Source of the DNA: Hofstenia miamia | Taxonomy: Eukaryota > Xenacoelomorpha > Acoela | DNA: 64,000 nt | Reading direction: 5' to 3' | Assembly (NCBI GenBank): GCA_004352715.1 | Contig: SCFE01000039.1 | Location: 300,534 to 364,533, forward strand | Part shown: positions 22,370 through 33,024 of the stretch, one piece after another | How the letters are laid out: every line of letters starts with the position of its first letter | Position numbering within the stretch: position 1 is the first letter of the stretch | Made by a program: the position numbers and the translations under genes | Notes under the pieces: generated by a model | Database searches by the model: none | The model's input: the letters and a program-made list of their open reading frames with translations, nothing else | Told to the model about the DNA's origin: nothing

Positions 22370-23390
22370 TGGCTGTCATGGAGCTATTACACCGTAATAT
22401 TAAAATTGAAGATTTAAATTTTGACAGTTCTGTGTTGTTACTTTGCAGGATATTTCCTTTTTAAGTAAATTATTAGTTCTATTATAGCCATTATAGTATT
22501 AATTAAATTTTAATTTACTTAAAAAGAAAGTTAAAATGCAAAATTTTTCTATATTTATAGTAAAATTCATGTGAATTTGAAATAGTGAAAACAATGTTTA
22601 AATATTAGTAATAAAATTACCAAAATCATTTTGATAGAATTGTGTAATGTAACAGATGTGCTAAAGTACACACATACTATAACTTTTAATAAATTTTTTA
22701 ATAAATTGAGAATACATGTTCTTGTACTAAAGTAGACAAAATTTTTTTACACTCCACTTGTAAGCACTTGCATAAGTGGCGCTTCCTTCTATTCAAGCAT
22801 TCTTTTGTCATGTATAATTTCTTAGTCGAAGATACAGTAAGTAACCTTTTTATGTATAATTTATTTGTAATTAATTAAGATTTAGATATTTAAAAATATA
22901 TGAAAGAAAAATAATTTAAAATATTTATTTTCCTTGTGTTATTTTCTAAATATTTCAGGTTTATTTTTATTAATACTATTCTTTCATGTACATAACCTTG
23001 CTATCTCAAGATAGGGTTAAAATTTTAATAGAAACAAAGGCACTTATTTTTTGTAGATTACAAGTAACTAAATTCTAGAAAGATGCGTAAACAAAGGTAT
23101 GTATACCTGGCCTAATCTAGATATCTGTTCTTGTATTTCAGAGTTAGAATTCAAAGAAAATTCTCTATTTCTAAATTTGTGAGTTTTATTAGATTTCAAT
23201 CATTCCAGGTTTTCAAGAATGTTGTAAATAAATTGGAATTCATGAATTCTAGAAAATTTTCAATTTGCAATTTGGAAATCTGCTACTGCAGTACCAAATC
23301 TGCAAAATTAGCTGTCAATAATTGCAATTTTTTGAGAATTCTAAGGAATTAATTTTAAATATTGACTGTGTTTAAGTTATTTTCTAACTA
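22370..23390. other. No gene seen
   Basis: Strongly AT-rich DNA with only short chance frames (for example 23131-23352). Confidence 0.5.
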
Positions 23391-24205
23391 TTGCTAAATA
23401 TAGTGATAATGGAAACACTGAATGAAGAGGAAGTTTCATTAAATGAAGGAGAAGATTCAGTAATGGACGAAATTTCAGATGAAGATTCACTAATGGAAGT
23501 ATTAGATAAAGAAGAAGATTCACTAAAAATAAAAGAATTAAAAAATGACATTTGTAAACCCATAAATCAGATCTCACCCAAAATTAAAAAAACTGAAATG
23601 AAGTCATATAAAGAGCTGTTAGAAGAATTTATTAAGAAAAATAGTATAAAATTTGAAATAAAGTTGAAGAAGATATCCAAATTACAAATATAGACATTAA
23701 TAGCAAATTACATAAGATCAAAATCTATTTGCTAAGTAATCAAATGAATGTAAGTTTTGATCTAAGGAATGTATATAGTTTTACCAATTTTGATGAAGCC
23801 AAAGATTCGCTAATAATGCTACATAATCGAACTAAAGATTGTGCATTGCAAAAAATATTCTTGTTAATAAAGGCAGGTCAAATTTTTACATACATTAAAC
23901 AAGAATGCATTAATCAAAGAAAAATGCAAGTTTTTGAGAAATTTTCGTCATCATGGATAGCATTTCTTAGGTGTAAGCACAAGATAAGTGAGATATTGCC
24001 AGGAATAATGTAATGTGCTAATGTGCTGTCTCTCTAAATAAATTAAGATCTTTTAGCACATTGTTGCTAAACAACTGTGAATATTTTGCAAAATTAAAAA
24101 TTCTAAGTGTAATACCAGCTCAACAACCTACAACCTCTTCTACAGCTCAAGTGTTTGAAACTGCTTCTACAGCTCAGCAAACTGCAAATCTTCTTCCAAT
24201 TTAAG
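23391..24205 (+). pseudogene. Unrecognised decayed ORF: acidic N-terminus plus helical domain
   Basis: First frame (23391-23693) has an acidic, repetitive start (NEEEVSLNEGEDSVMDEISD) then a Lys-rich segment. The next frame (23729-24013) contains DCALQKIFLLIKAGQIFTYI and FEKFSSSWIAFLRCKHKI. After stops, a third piece (about 24050-24205) has LLNNCEYFAKLKIL and a Gln/Thr/Ser-rich tail (IPAQQPTTSSTAQ). The pieces look like one protein broken by shifts: acidic linker, compact helical domain, low-complexity tail. Function not recognised. Its convergent neighbour at 24400-25985 is equally unfamiliar. Confidence 0.35.
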
Positions 24206-24399
24206 TGTCTGCTCCTAACAGTATGGAGCAATGGTTATAATATTAATATTTGTATCTTACTAAAGAATGCATGTTTTGTTTTAGACATGTAGATTTATTT
24301 CAATTTTGAAAATCAGTATTTAACTGTCAATCAAATAATTTTCAAATTCTATTTTTAAAGCAAAACATAAACCCCGTCAAATGCCCCAACAAAGGACTC

Positions 24400-25985
24400 T
24401 TTTTTAAGAAATTACAACTATTTTTCATTGCATAGCAATAGCCGCGGCCTAAACCATATTCAATATAATAGTGGGCATAAGCATTGTGGAGAATTGAATG
24501 TCAATGGCAACATTGGAAACTTCCAAATAAACATCCCTCCCCTGGACTAATCAAACCAATTTCCTGGTCGAATTTGTCTAATATTTCACTCATAGAAATG
24601 CTTTTGTCAAAATTAAACATATATTGACATTGATAAGCTAAACAAGACTTGAGAACCAAAGGGTTTAACTTAGGATTATTAAATTTTTTGTATTTCAAAG
24701 TTATTTACTACATACTTGATAACTTCTTTTGGACTGGTTAATTCACATTTCTTTGTTTCATTCAATTTAGGACAGGCCTTAAATTGCACACCATAAGTTT
24801 TTTCCTGTCTTGGTATTATTTACTGTTTTAAACATATTTGGTTCATGTACAATTTTAACTTTTTTACTCATTTTCTATATACAGAAAAAAAATTAATTTT
24901 AATAATTTGTCTTTTGAAGGAAATATGTCAAATTTTGTAAACAAATCCACTTTATAGGCCCTGTGTCACTTGCAAATGGATAAAACGGACCATTCTCATG
25001 TGAAATTTCAAACCAAACTATACCATTTGATGTAGCTAGTCCAAACATCAATTTATTATAATCTAAACTATACACAAGTTCCTCATTAATTTTAATTATT
25101 TTGCACGAATTTGTAAGTTGTGCTTATTCCTTTGGCATATTTCTCTAAAGAATACTTGTGTACTAATTACCTTATATTGACAATGTCGCAAATCAGAATT
25201 ATAAATGTTTTTAAATTTGGTATCAAATTTCATACCTTTAATAATATCACTTTCATCAGTACTACTATTTAATTCAATGTCATTCCAAAATAGATCTGTT
25301 GTGTCAAAATATATTTTATTTAAAGAAACAAATGTTTCTTCTATTACTAAATTGTGTACAGACAATACACCAAATTTACTAATTTGGACATAAATATCTT
25401 TTGATTTTTCACAAACTACTACAAATCTTATTTTTTTGGAGGCCATATTTCTTTTGGTAAATAATTTGTCAATTTGCTAGAAAAAATCTCAGCAGTTCTA
25501 AAAACATATTTACCTCTAAATTGTACAAAGGTATTAATTATTGTACGGTATACATTCTTTTTTAAATGTAACATATTATAATGATTTTTTGATAAGAAAC
25601 AAATTCCTGAAAGTGAAATGTAGGTATGAACATCTCTAACATAAATATAAGCATTTTCTATTGAAATTTTGTCAAAACCGTTATCACCATATGTAGGTAA
25701 ATCTAAAGCTTGCTCATGGCTTTCAGTTTTAAAAAAATTGTTTTTATAAGCAGCTTTAGTAGTTTCCAAATAACCATATTTTTTCAGAGAATTGCGAAAT
25801 TACATGAGTCTTTGTAAAACCATGTTCGTAATTCTCTGCAAATGTTGTTCCATTTTCTGTTCTTAAAAATATCAATGCATAGAATTTAAATGGAGCACCT
25901 TGTAAGGTATATCTAAATCTAATTTCATTGATTGCATTTCGAGAAGTATCTTTTTGTTTAGATAAATTAAATACAATTATTCCAT
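24400..25985 (-). pseudogene. Unrecognised decayed ORF cluster
   Basis: Minus-strand coding signal in several frames: from 25985 IIVFNLSKQKDTSRNAIN and APFKFYALIFLRTENGTT; 25769-25428 (113 codons, ETTKAAYKNNFF to YLPKEIWPP); overlapping 25446-25096 (116 codons, KIRFVVVCEKSKDIYVQI); 24870-24780 (KKVKIVHEPNMFKT); 24698-24501 and onward to HYYIEYGLGRGYC near 24440. It is AT-rich with shifts between pieces. At least two proteins are likely. None matches a transposase, RT, integrase or polymerase motif I know. The right side is lost in the 26025-26997 gap. Confidence 0.35.
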
Positions 25986-25991
25986 ATCTGA

Positions 25992-25993
<2 letters not shown>

Positions 25994-26024
<31 letters not shown>

Positions 26025-27017
26025 NNNNNNNNNNNNNNNNNNNNNNNNNNNNNNNNNNNNNNNNNNNNNNNNNNNNNNNNNNNNNNNNNNNNNNNNNNNN
26101 NNNNNNNNNNNNNNNNNNNNNNNNNNNNNNNNNNNNNNNNNNNNNNNNNNNNNNNNNNNNNNNNNNNNNNNNNNNNNNNNNNNNNNNNNNNNNNNNNNNN
26201 NNNNNNNNNNNNNNNNNNNNNNNNNNNNNNNNNNNNNNNNNNNNNNNNNNNNNNNNNNNNNNNNNNNNNNNNNNNNNNNNNNNNNNNNNNNNNNNNNNNN
26301 NNNNNNNNNNNNNNNNNNNNNNNNNNNNNNNNNNNNNNNNNNNNNNNNNNNNNNNNNNNNNNNNNNNNNNNNNNNNNNNNNNNNNNNNNNNNNNNNNNNN
26401 NNNNNNNNNNNNNNNNNNNNNNNNNNNNNNNNNNNNNNNNNNNNNNNNNNNNNNNNNNNNNNNNNNNNNNNNNNNNNNNNNNNNNNNNNNNNNNNNNNNN
26501 NNNNNNNNNNNNNNNNNNNNNNNNNNNNNNNNNNNNNNNNNNNNNNNNNNNNNNNNNNNNNNNNNNNNNNNNNNNNNNNNNNNNNNNNNNNNNNNNNNNN
26601 NNNNNNNNNNNNNNNNNNNNNNNNNNNNNNNNNNNNNNNNNNNNNNNNNNNNNNNNNNNNNNNNNNNNNNNNNNNNNNNNNNNNNNNNNNNNNNNNNNNN
26701 NNNNNNNNNNNNNNNNNNNNNNNNNNNNNNNNNNNNNNNNNNNNNNNNNNNNNNNNNNNNNNNNNNNNNNNNNNNNNNNNNNNNNNNNNNNNNNNNNNNN
26801 NNNNNNNNNNNNNNNNNNNNNNNNNNNNNNNNNNNNNNNNNNNNNNNNNNNNNNNNNNNNNNNNNNNNNNNNNNNNNNNNNNNNNNNNNNNNNNNNNNNN
26901 NNNNNNNNNNNNNNNNNNNNNNNNNNNNNNNNNNNNNNNNNNNNNNNNNNNNNNNNNNNNNNNNNNNNNNNNNNNNNNNNNNNNNNNNNNNNNNNNNTAT
27001 ATATATATATATATATT
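25994..27017. repeat. (TA)n microsatellite with large assembly gap
   Basis: (TA)n flanks 973 N (26025-26997). Confidence 0.9.
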
Positions 27018-27159
27018 TATATTCGAAGTGATTATACTGAGCTTCTTCATATTCATTTTTAGCATAGACGCTATGAAAAGGGTAGATCGGTTTGGTTTAT
27101 ATAAAACATCATCAGTACAAATATGCGGTAAAAAACTAAAGATATTTATAATAGACTAC

Positions 27160-27415
27160 ACTTTATATATTTTAATATTGCATGCTCTTAAAATATGTTC
27201 AATGATATCATGCTTAGCTGTTTATTCAATAATTGATCTTTGTTTGATTGTTTAATTATTAATGCTTCCCCTATTTTATGATGTTCTGATCTTAGTCGGA
27301 TGTAAAATTTTCATCTCTTAGTTGATGTTTGTGCATAAAAATTTCAGATTTTAGGTGCCCATTCATATGTTCCTTAATTCTTGTACCCAGATGTCGCTTT
27401 GTTTGTATATATATA
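27160..27415 (-). pseudogene. Penelope-like GIY-YIG fragment
   Basis: Minus-strand KRHLGTRIKEHMNGHLKSEI is the R-x3-RI-EH block downstream of the YIG motif. After stops it continues to remnants like KDQLLNKQL. It is related to the copy at 6105-6660 (RIKEHINGH). The upstream VY..C..C..YIG part is replaced by (TA)n at 27405. Confidence 0.65.
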
Positions 27416-27419
27416 TAAT

Positions 27420-28115
27420 CAGATTTGATAGTTCTAGTTGCTTGCCATCATCATGATAAAACAAATATTTCCATTGTTTGTAGACCAGAGGGTTAAATTG
27501 AGATACAGAACAATAAAAACCTGTCTATAAAAATGTACTTGCTTTAATAAATTGTAAAAAAATCATTGAATTTTTTACTGAAAGCGTATTTCTGGAACTT
27601 ACTACACGAATTGTTTACATTACCACAGAGAAATACAAACCTTTATAATTAAAGTAATTTTTGTTTTATTTATTTTTTCAAATATTATTTTGGTCTGCAT
27701 TGGACTCCAATAAGTTTAGAAAAAATTACTCTTAAAATTGCCAAATTAGTTTCTATTGAAAAAGTAAATCCTCTGACACATACTCCAATAGGCCTACTTA
27801 AAACTAGTGAAACTAGTGAAAAAACTTAGGCTAACATGGACCTCACAATGAGCTTAAGTGTTATGACAGAGTAAATTACCTAAATAATACGCATATTAAA
27901 TAAGAAAAAAACTGTTAATTGCATGTAATTGGGAATTTTCACCATCTATTAAACATTGGATAAAGGCAGTGTTAGAAATATAGTTTGAATAACTTGAATA
28001 ACTTTATAATAACCATTTAAACCTATTCATATTATGTACTAACTGCACTGCACCAATTTATAAGCATTGAGTGTAGTATTAGCAGCTTTTGTTGAGGTGT
28101 ATAATTATGCACTTA
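27420..28115. other. No gene seen
   Basis: AT-rich spacer with no supported feature. Confidence 0.5.
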
Positions 28116-28120
28116 ATAAG

Positions 28121-28270
28121 AGATTCTATTCTATTCTATTCTATTCTATTCTANNNNNNNNNNNNNNNNNNNNNNNNNNNNNNNNNNNNNNNNNNNNNNN
28201 NNNNNNNNNNNNNNNNNNNNNNNNNNNNNNNNNNNNNNNNTTCTATTCTATTCTATTCTATTCTATTCTA
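28121..28270. repeat. (TTCTA)n microsatellite with assembly gap
   Basis: Pure pentanucleotide TTCTA repeats on both sides of 87 N (28154-28240). Confidence 0.95.
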
Positions 28271-28469
28271 TATCAAAACATTGCAGAATTTAATGCTTAA
28301 ATGCTTATACGAAGAGTTTCTCTTGACAGCGAGGCCAGGCTCTTTTCCAAATGTTTTATTTTGTAAATATAACCATTTTGAAATTGCAAAAGTATAATTA
28401 TGTATTATTTTAAAATGACTATAAATATTTCATTTTTTCTAAATAAATTTTACGTATGAAAATACTTAC

Positions 28470-28629
28470 TTTTGTTAACATAATTCAAACCAGGACAAGG
28501 AACTTTTGATAAAGTAACATTCAAATATTCTGTAAAATCATTGTCAACCAAAGCCTTTTGGTACCAATAGTAAATTGGTATAATAATTAGAGGCTATCTT
28601 GCGTGGCCAAGATTACAATGATTACAAGA
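28470..28629 (-). pseudogene. Exon-like segment with one in-frame stop
   Basis: Minus strand: a strong acceptor (CTCTCTTCAG) precedes 28629, and a strong donor (GTAAGTATT) follows 28470. The 160 bases between read SCNHCNLGHAR, a TAG stop, then PLIIIPIYYWYQ…KVPCPGLNYVNK. Consensus splice sites plus protein-like sequence suggest a true exon, but the stop suggests a pseudogene or sequence error. Family not recognised. Confidence 0.35.
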
Positions 28630-28713
28630 CTGAAGAGAGCATGTATAACTAGTTTTGTTAATTTAGTTTGATTGCATGCAAACCCAATTTATATTCTTTA
28701 CACTAACCAAATC

Positions 28714-28864
28714 TTATTCTGGATATGCTTGCCATTCTTTAACAGTGATTCCACCATTCAATGGTCTACCGCAGAAGCATATATCTAATCCCAGAGAAAA
28801 GGAGATATATTCAATCGAGACTTTCCTCAGCTCAGGTTGCAAATGAACAATGTTATCAGCATCT
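28714..28864 (-). CDS. Possible terminal exon, unrecognised
   Basis: Minus strand: acceptor-like CATCAATAG, then an open frame containing VHLQPELRKVSIEYISFS, FCGRPLNGGITVKEWQAYPE and a TAA stop. It looks protein-like, with a balanced composition unusual for this AT-rich DNA. It lies upstream of the exon-like segment at 28470-28629 on the same strand, but its stop argues against one gene. No family recognised. Confidence 0.3.
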
Positions 28865-29689
28865 CTATTGATGCCTCAATAAATTTAGCAGTTGTGCTAG
28901 TCAAACGCAATGCAATGCCTACAGTAAAATAAACACTAAAATAATCGACATGCAAACATATTCTGGAGATAAGTATAATATAATAACAAAGAATTTGGAA
29001 TTAAGATAAGGGACAAGCTACAGTTATCTATCCATACATACATGAAAGCAATATGCTGATTTCACGCTGACAACGGTTAACATACTATTACTCAGGGTTG
29101 CATATGGAAATGGAAATTTCCGTTCCATTCTATTTCCAGATTATGGAAATGGAAATCAATTTATGGAATGAAAATTCATGGAAATGGGATTTCAAAAAAG
29201 AGATACTCAACACCATAGAAAATTTTCAAGACATTTAATTTATTTAAATATAAACCAAATTTTTAAGAACAGTCACACAATGCATTAAATTAACCAAAAT
29301 TTAATTGAATCATACAAAGCAGAGTGAATACAACGTTATCTTCGCCATGATGTCAGCTATTCTATTTTGACACCCAAAATTCGTTATTAATTTCGTTGCA
29401 ACACTGTTTTGGCATATGTAAAGTTTCTTAATACTTAAAGACACTGCAATATATATATATATGTAGCGTGGATAGAGAGTTTTTTCATTTGCATAAAAAC
29501 GAACACGTTGACCAATTATATATTTGAATTACTTTACTACATTATTAGCCTTCATCAGTAAGAATACAAAGCGATTAAAATTAAAGTTTATGCATACTGC
29601 AGTGAAATGATTGATTGATTGACAGGATGATTGATTGCTTAGAAGAGATGAAGTTTGAGTTCTACTTGAAGAGTGAATTTCTTTGATTG

Positions 29690-29935
29690 CAATTGCTTTG
29701 GCTACCTTTGAAGATGCATGACAGATTATGACTGAAAAATTAGATGAATTGGCGGCATAGCTTTGATGATGGAGGAAGACTTCTGAGCGAAGATGACCGT
29801 AGAGATGTTCTCGGATTCTGGTTTGAAGATGTCTTCTAGTCTCTCCTATGTATAAGTGCTCACACTTACGACATTGATATTAATAAACAAGAGAAGAGCG
29901 TAGAGACATTGGAATGGGATCTTTGTTTGAAAAGA
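29690..29935 (-). pseudogene. GIY-YIG endonuclease of the Penelope-like element
   Basis: The minus-strand reading with small shifts gives CRKCEHLYIGETRRHLQTRI then REHLYGHLRSEVF. This is the canonical C..C…YIG.T..h…RI.EH block of Penelope-like nucleases, with the YIG motif intact. Further down are KAIAIKEIH-like remnants. No RT sequence is left upstream, so the copy is 5'-truncated. Confidence 0.8.
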
Positions 29936-30077
29936 TGTTGTTGGTTTTAAAATGATTGAAAGCAGGCTTGATTTGAGTTGAAATGAATTCCTTTTTGAAA
30001 GACTAGAGATATAGGAAACTTTCCAATAAATTGACTTTTTCCAGAATAAACTTTAATTTTAATTGTTTGTATTCTTG

Positions 30078-30106
30078 CTGATGAAGGCTAATAATATAGC
30101 CGAAAG
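30078..30106 (+). ncRNA. Hammerhead ribozyme-like core
   Basis: CTGATGA (30078-30084), a stem II formed by GGCT…AGCC around AATAATAT, then GAAA (30102-30105): the conserved hammerhead core in correct order. Penelope-like elements are known to carry hammerheads in their terminal repeats. The partner arm at 29552-29558 (minus) keeps CTGATGAAGGCTAATAAT but has lost AGCCGAAA. Stems I and III are not convincing, so activity is doubtful. Confidence 0.6.
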
Positions 30107-30138
30107 TTTACTTAAAATATATAACGTCGTTTTTATGC

Positions 30139-30172
<34 letters not shown>

Positions 30173-30529
30173 ATTATTATTATTGCAATGCATATATGAC
30201 TAAATTATGTAATTTAATTTCGAATTTGAATAGACCATAACAAAATCATCTGAAATTATTGCTAAATATGAAGTTGAAGTAGCCTTGACCAGGCCAGGTA
30301 AAAACCATTACAAAATTATATTATGTATACCGTAGCAATTTCAACCAAAACAATTATTCCACATGTCTGAAGGGGTTTGCAATTTCTGTTCACGTTAATG
30401 TACATTTAGCAAATCATTCGTGGGTTTCTACAGGGCTACTCAACCTCAAATGGTTTTGTAAATTAGTTGTTGAAATGGAATGGAAATTTAAGAGAATCGA
30501 ATTTCCATGTGCAAGCCTGCTATTACTTA

Positions 30530-31247
30530 TGCAATGGATCTTATAAAGGATTTAGAATTAACTGAATGGAAAAATTTATATTTTATTCCAAAATCGATTT
30601 GAAAATCTATTACATTTCTAATTATATCTTAGAGAAAATACAAAATTTTCAGCATTGTGATGTATGGCAAAAAAATTATGCTTAAAGTTCTTTCATGTTC
30701 ATATAATTATTTTTCAAATGTTATTAGAATTAAAAAAAAAGAATTAACTTAGGTTTTAAAAAATAGCAGTGTAGTTGCAAACTGAAAAATAATAAATGCA
30801 TTTAAATTATCAAACAACCTTGTATTTAATGTCCAATCTCCAGTAATTGTAATTGCTCCATTGCTAAATCTATACCAATATTTTTTCAAATCTTAAGCAT
30901 ACTTTTAACATATTTATTAGAATTAACTCAGCAATTGTAAGAGCTTGTAGCTACCTAAAAGCTTAACTTGCTTATATTCCCTTGTTGATTTCCAAGCTTG
31001 ACATAAAAATTTTATTTCATTAACGTGAACCATTTAATTTATGTGTATGTCAGCACTTATTAAAAACACTTCATCTTATTTACATTACATGATGCAAAAT
31101 TGGTGTGGCCAACGTTCGCAATGAAAGAATAATCTACTCCCCTTTACAGATAACAGCAAATTTTCATAAATATTCATTTTTAATTGTGAGTTAAATTTAC
31201 AATATATTTTGTTTTATTATAAGTTATACAACGCATTTTAATTTTGC

Positions 31248-31286
<39 letters not shown>

Positions 31287-31652
31287 GTCATGGGAGCAAA
31301 TTTTGAAAATACTAATTGCAATCTAATTTTTTGCTGCAAATGCGTTGAGTGTAGGGTGCGATTTATTCAAAAATAATTTAATTTTTGCAAAAATATTTTG
31401 ATAAACCCAGTCATTGCATTCATAGAGTTAATGAAATTCTTTTTTTCCCATATCCCATATTCGATTGGAAATTACACAAATTGCTATGCTTAAGCTTTTG
31501 ATGTAACTTTCAAGATTAATATATTGAAAATGAAATTCCAGAAGGATGAAGATGTTGGTCTCACGAAGTTTATGCTCAACTTAATTAACTAATTTTTTGA
31601 AGCATATATATATATATATTTATATATATTAATTTATATATATTATATATGC

Positions 31653-31683
<31 letters not shown>

Positions 31684-32282
31684 ATGATAGCAAAATGAAT
31701 TGAAACTATTTCGAGCTTTTTACATCATCATAAAATGAATTATTTTGTACAATAGAATTTCCTTTAAATTTTCAGAGTTATTGTGACAAAGGAAAACTTC
31801 ATCTAATGCTGCTTAAGATGAAGGTATCTTAAAAGTCAGAAGAGTTAGATGTTTAAAAGTCTTTGAAGAATTCCTCAAACAAAACAAGTGGAATTTCAAA
31901 AGGTTAAGTGCAACTTGAGGGGTTGCAAAAATTTTTGATGCATGAAGTTAAGAGTCATGCACTTTTCAAGACATTTACTTGATGTAGGCTTGCCATTAAG
32001 CTTAAATTTTCACCTATTCGTTATATTAGCAAACACCTTTTGACAATCAGCATCATTAACAAAAATAGATAGTTCTATGTAGTCAAAAGTCTGCTTTATT
32101 TCATGGTCTTCTTAAAGTTAATCATCTAAAGGAAACATTTTGAATCATGAATAATATTTTGTAGTCCTACATAGATTGGCACATTACAAGCAAATTATTC
32201 CTAGATGCAGAATGCCAAAACTAATTTGAAGTAATTACAGTGAACATTTTGTCTGTTCGGATTGCCAGATTGCCTGTGACAA

Positions 32283-32285
<3 letters not shown>
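30530..32285. other. No gene seen; simple repeats
   Basis: AT-rich DNA. Contains (ATA)n at 31248-31286 and imperfect (TA)n at about 31600-31683. No coding signal supported. Confidence 0.6.
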
Positions 32286-32317
<32 letters not shown>

Positions 32318-32434
32318 NNNNNNNNNNNNNNNNNNNNNNNNNNNNNNNNNNNNNNNNNNNNNNNNNNNNNNNNNNNNNNNNNNNNNNNNNNNNNNNNNNN
32401 NNNNNNNNNNNNNNNNNNNNNNNNNNNNNNNNNN

Positions 32435-32465
<31 letters not shown>
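32286..32465. repeat. (TA)n microsatellite with assembly gap
   Basis: (TA)n on both sides of 117 N (32318-32434). Confidence 0.9.
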
Positions 32466-32467
<2 letters not shown>

Positions 32468-32589
32468 GTCATTCAAAAAAATATATTTCTGATAACAACA
32501 GAAATTTTAAATTAAATTTCCTGACAATTTTGAATTGCGTTTTTAAGCAACCAAGAATCCCTAAAAAATTTTGGCCTTGATTACGTCAA

Positions 32590-33024
32590 TAAAATCGCTT
32601 ATGGTGGTTCTGTCTATATTTCCAAATTTGAAAAAGGTAATGGAATGGTAGTTATGGATAACTCAATATAATTATAAAAAATAAATACTCATTGATTCTT
32701 CAAAGCCTAAAAGAGAAACATCTACTACCCTTATCATCAAAATCATCAGTGAAGAAAAGAGAAAAGAATTTTAATAAAAAACTCCAAAAATAAAGAAAAG
32801 TTGAAAATTTCTGCTACATGAACATGCCTATTCTATTTTGAGTGTTATTTATAGCCAAAGAAATTGAATATCCTGGCATCGACACTTGGACAAACAATCT
32901 CAGCATTTACAATGGATATTATGGAAAATTAATTTATAAAAGCAAAGATGAAGCAAATGTATTTATTAACTATCGAAACAATATTCTACCAAAAATTCAA
33001 TTTAAAGTGCTAAAGCAACAGTAG
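32590..33024 (+). pseudogene. Possible Penelope-like RT N-terminal fragment
   Basis: The plus strand reads YISKFEKGNGMVVMDNSIYN near 32610-32670. This resembles the KGNGVVI…YL.K block ahead of Penelope-like RT domains, followed by SS.P-type and KEF-type remnants. A 60-codon frame (32842-33024, AKEIEYPGIDTWTNNLSIYN) follows, with no clear family. Assignment rests on one block. Confidence 0.35.

Larger units (their letters stand above)
29470..30150 (-). mobile_element. Penelope-like element with inverted terminal segments
   Basis: The central minus-strand coding relic is flanked by inverted copies of one terminal segment: about 29488-29590 (minus) and 30045-30140 (plus). Both read TTTAATTTTAAT…TTTGTATTCTT.CTGATGAAGGCTAATAAT. 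Inverted terminal segments are a known arrangement for Penelope-like elements. (TA)n lies at both outer edges. Confidence 0.7.
29093..30519. mobile_element. hAT-type element with perfect 8-bp target duplication, hosting a Penelope-like insertion
   Basis: The ends are CAGGGTTGCATATGGAAAT (29093) and the complement of CAGGCTTGCACATGGAAAT (ending 30519). Both are flanked by the identical octamer CTATTACT (29085-29092, 30520-30527). The CAGGG start and 8-bp duplication define hAT. Subterminal ATGGAAATGGAAAT repeats resemble transposase-binding arrays. No hAT transposase is present; the middle (about 29440-30170) is a Penelope-like element. Confidence 0.92.

Noticed and set aside
25928-27065. Long frames of 360 codons through the gap
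   Set aside because: They consist of N and (TA)n codons (repeating Tyr-Ile); the same applies to frames over the gaps at 6.8, 32.3, 42.7, 46.0, 50.3, 53.2 and 62.9 kb.
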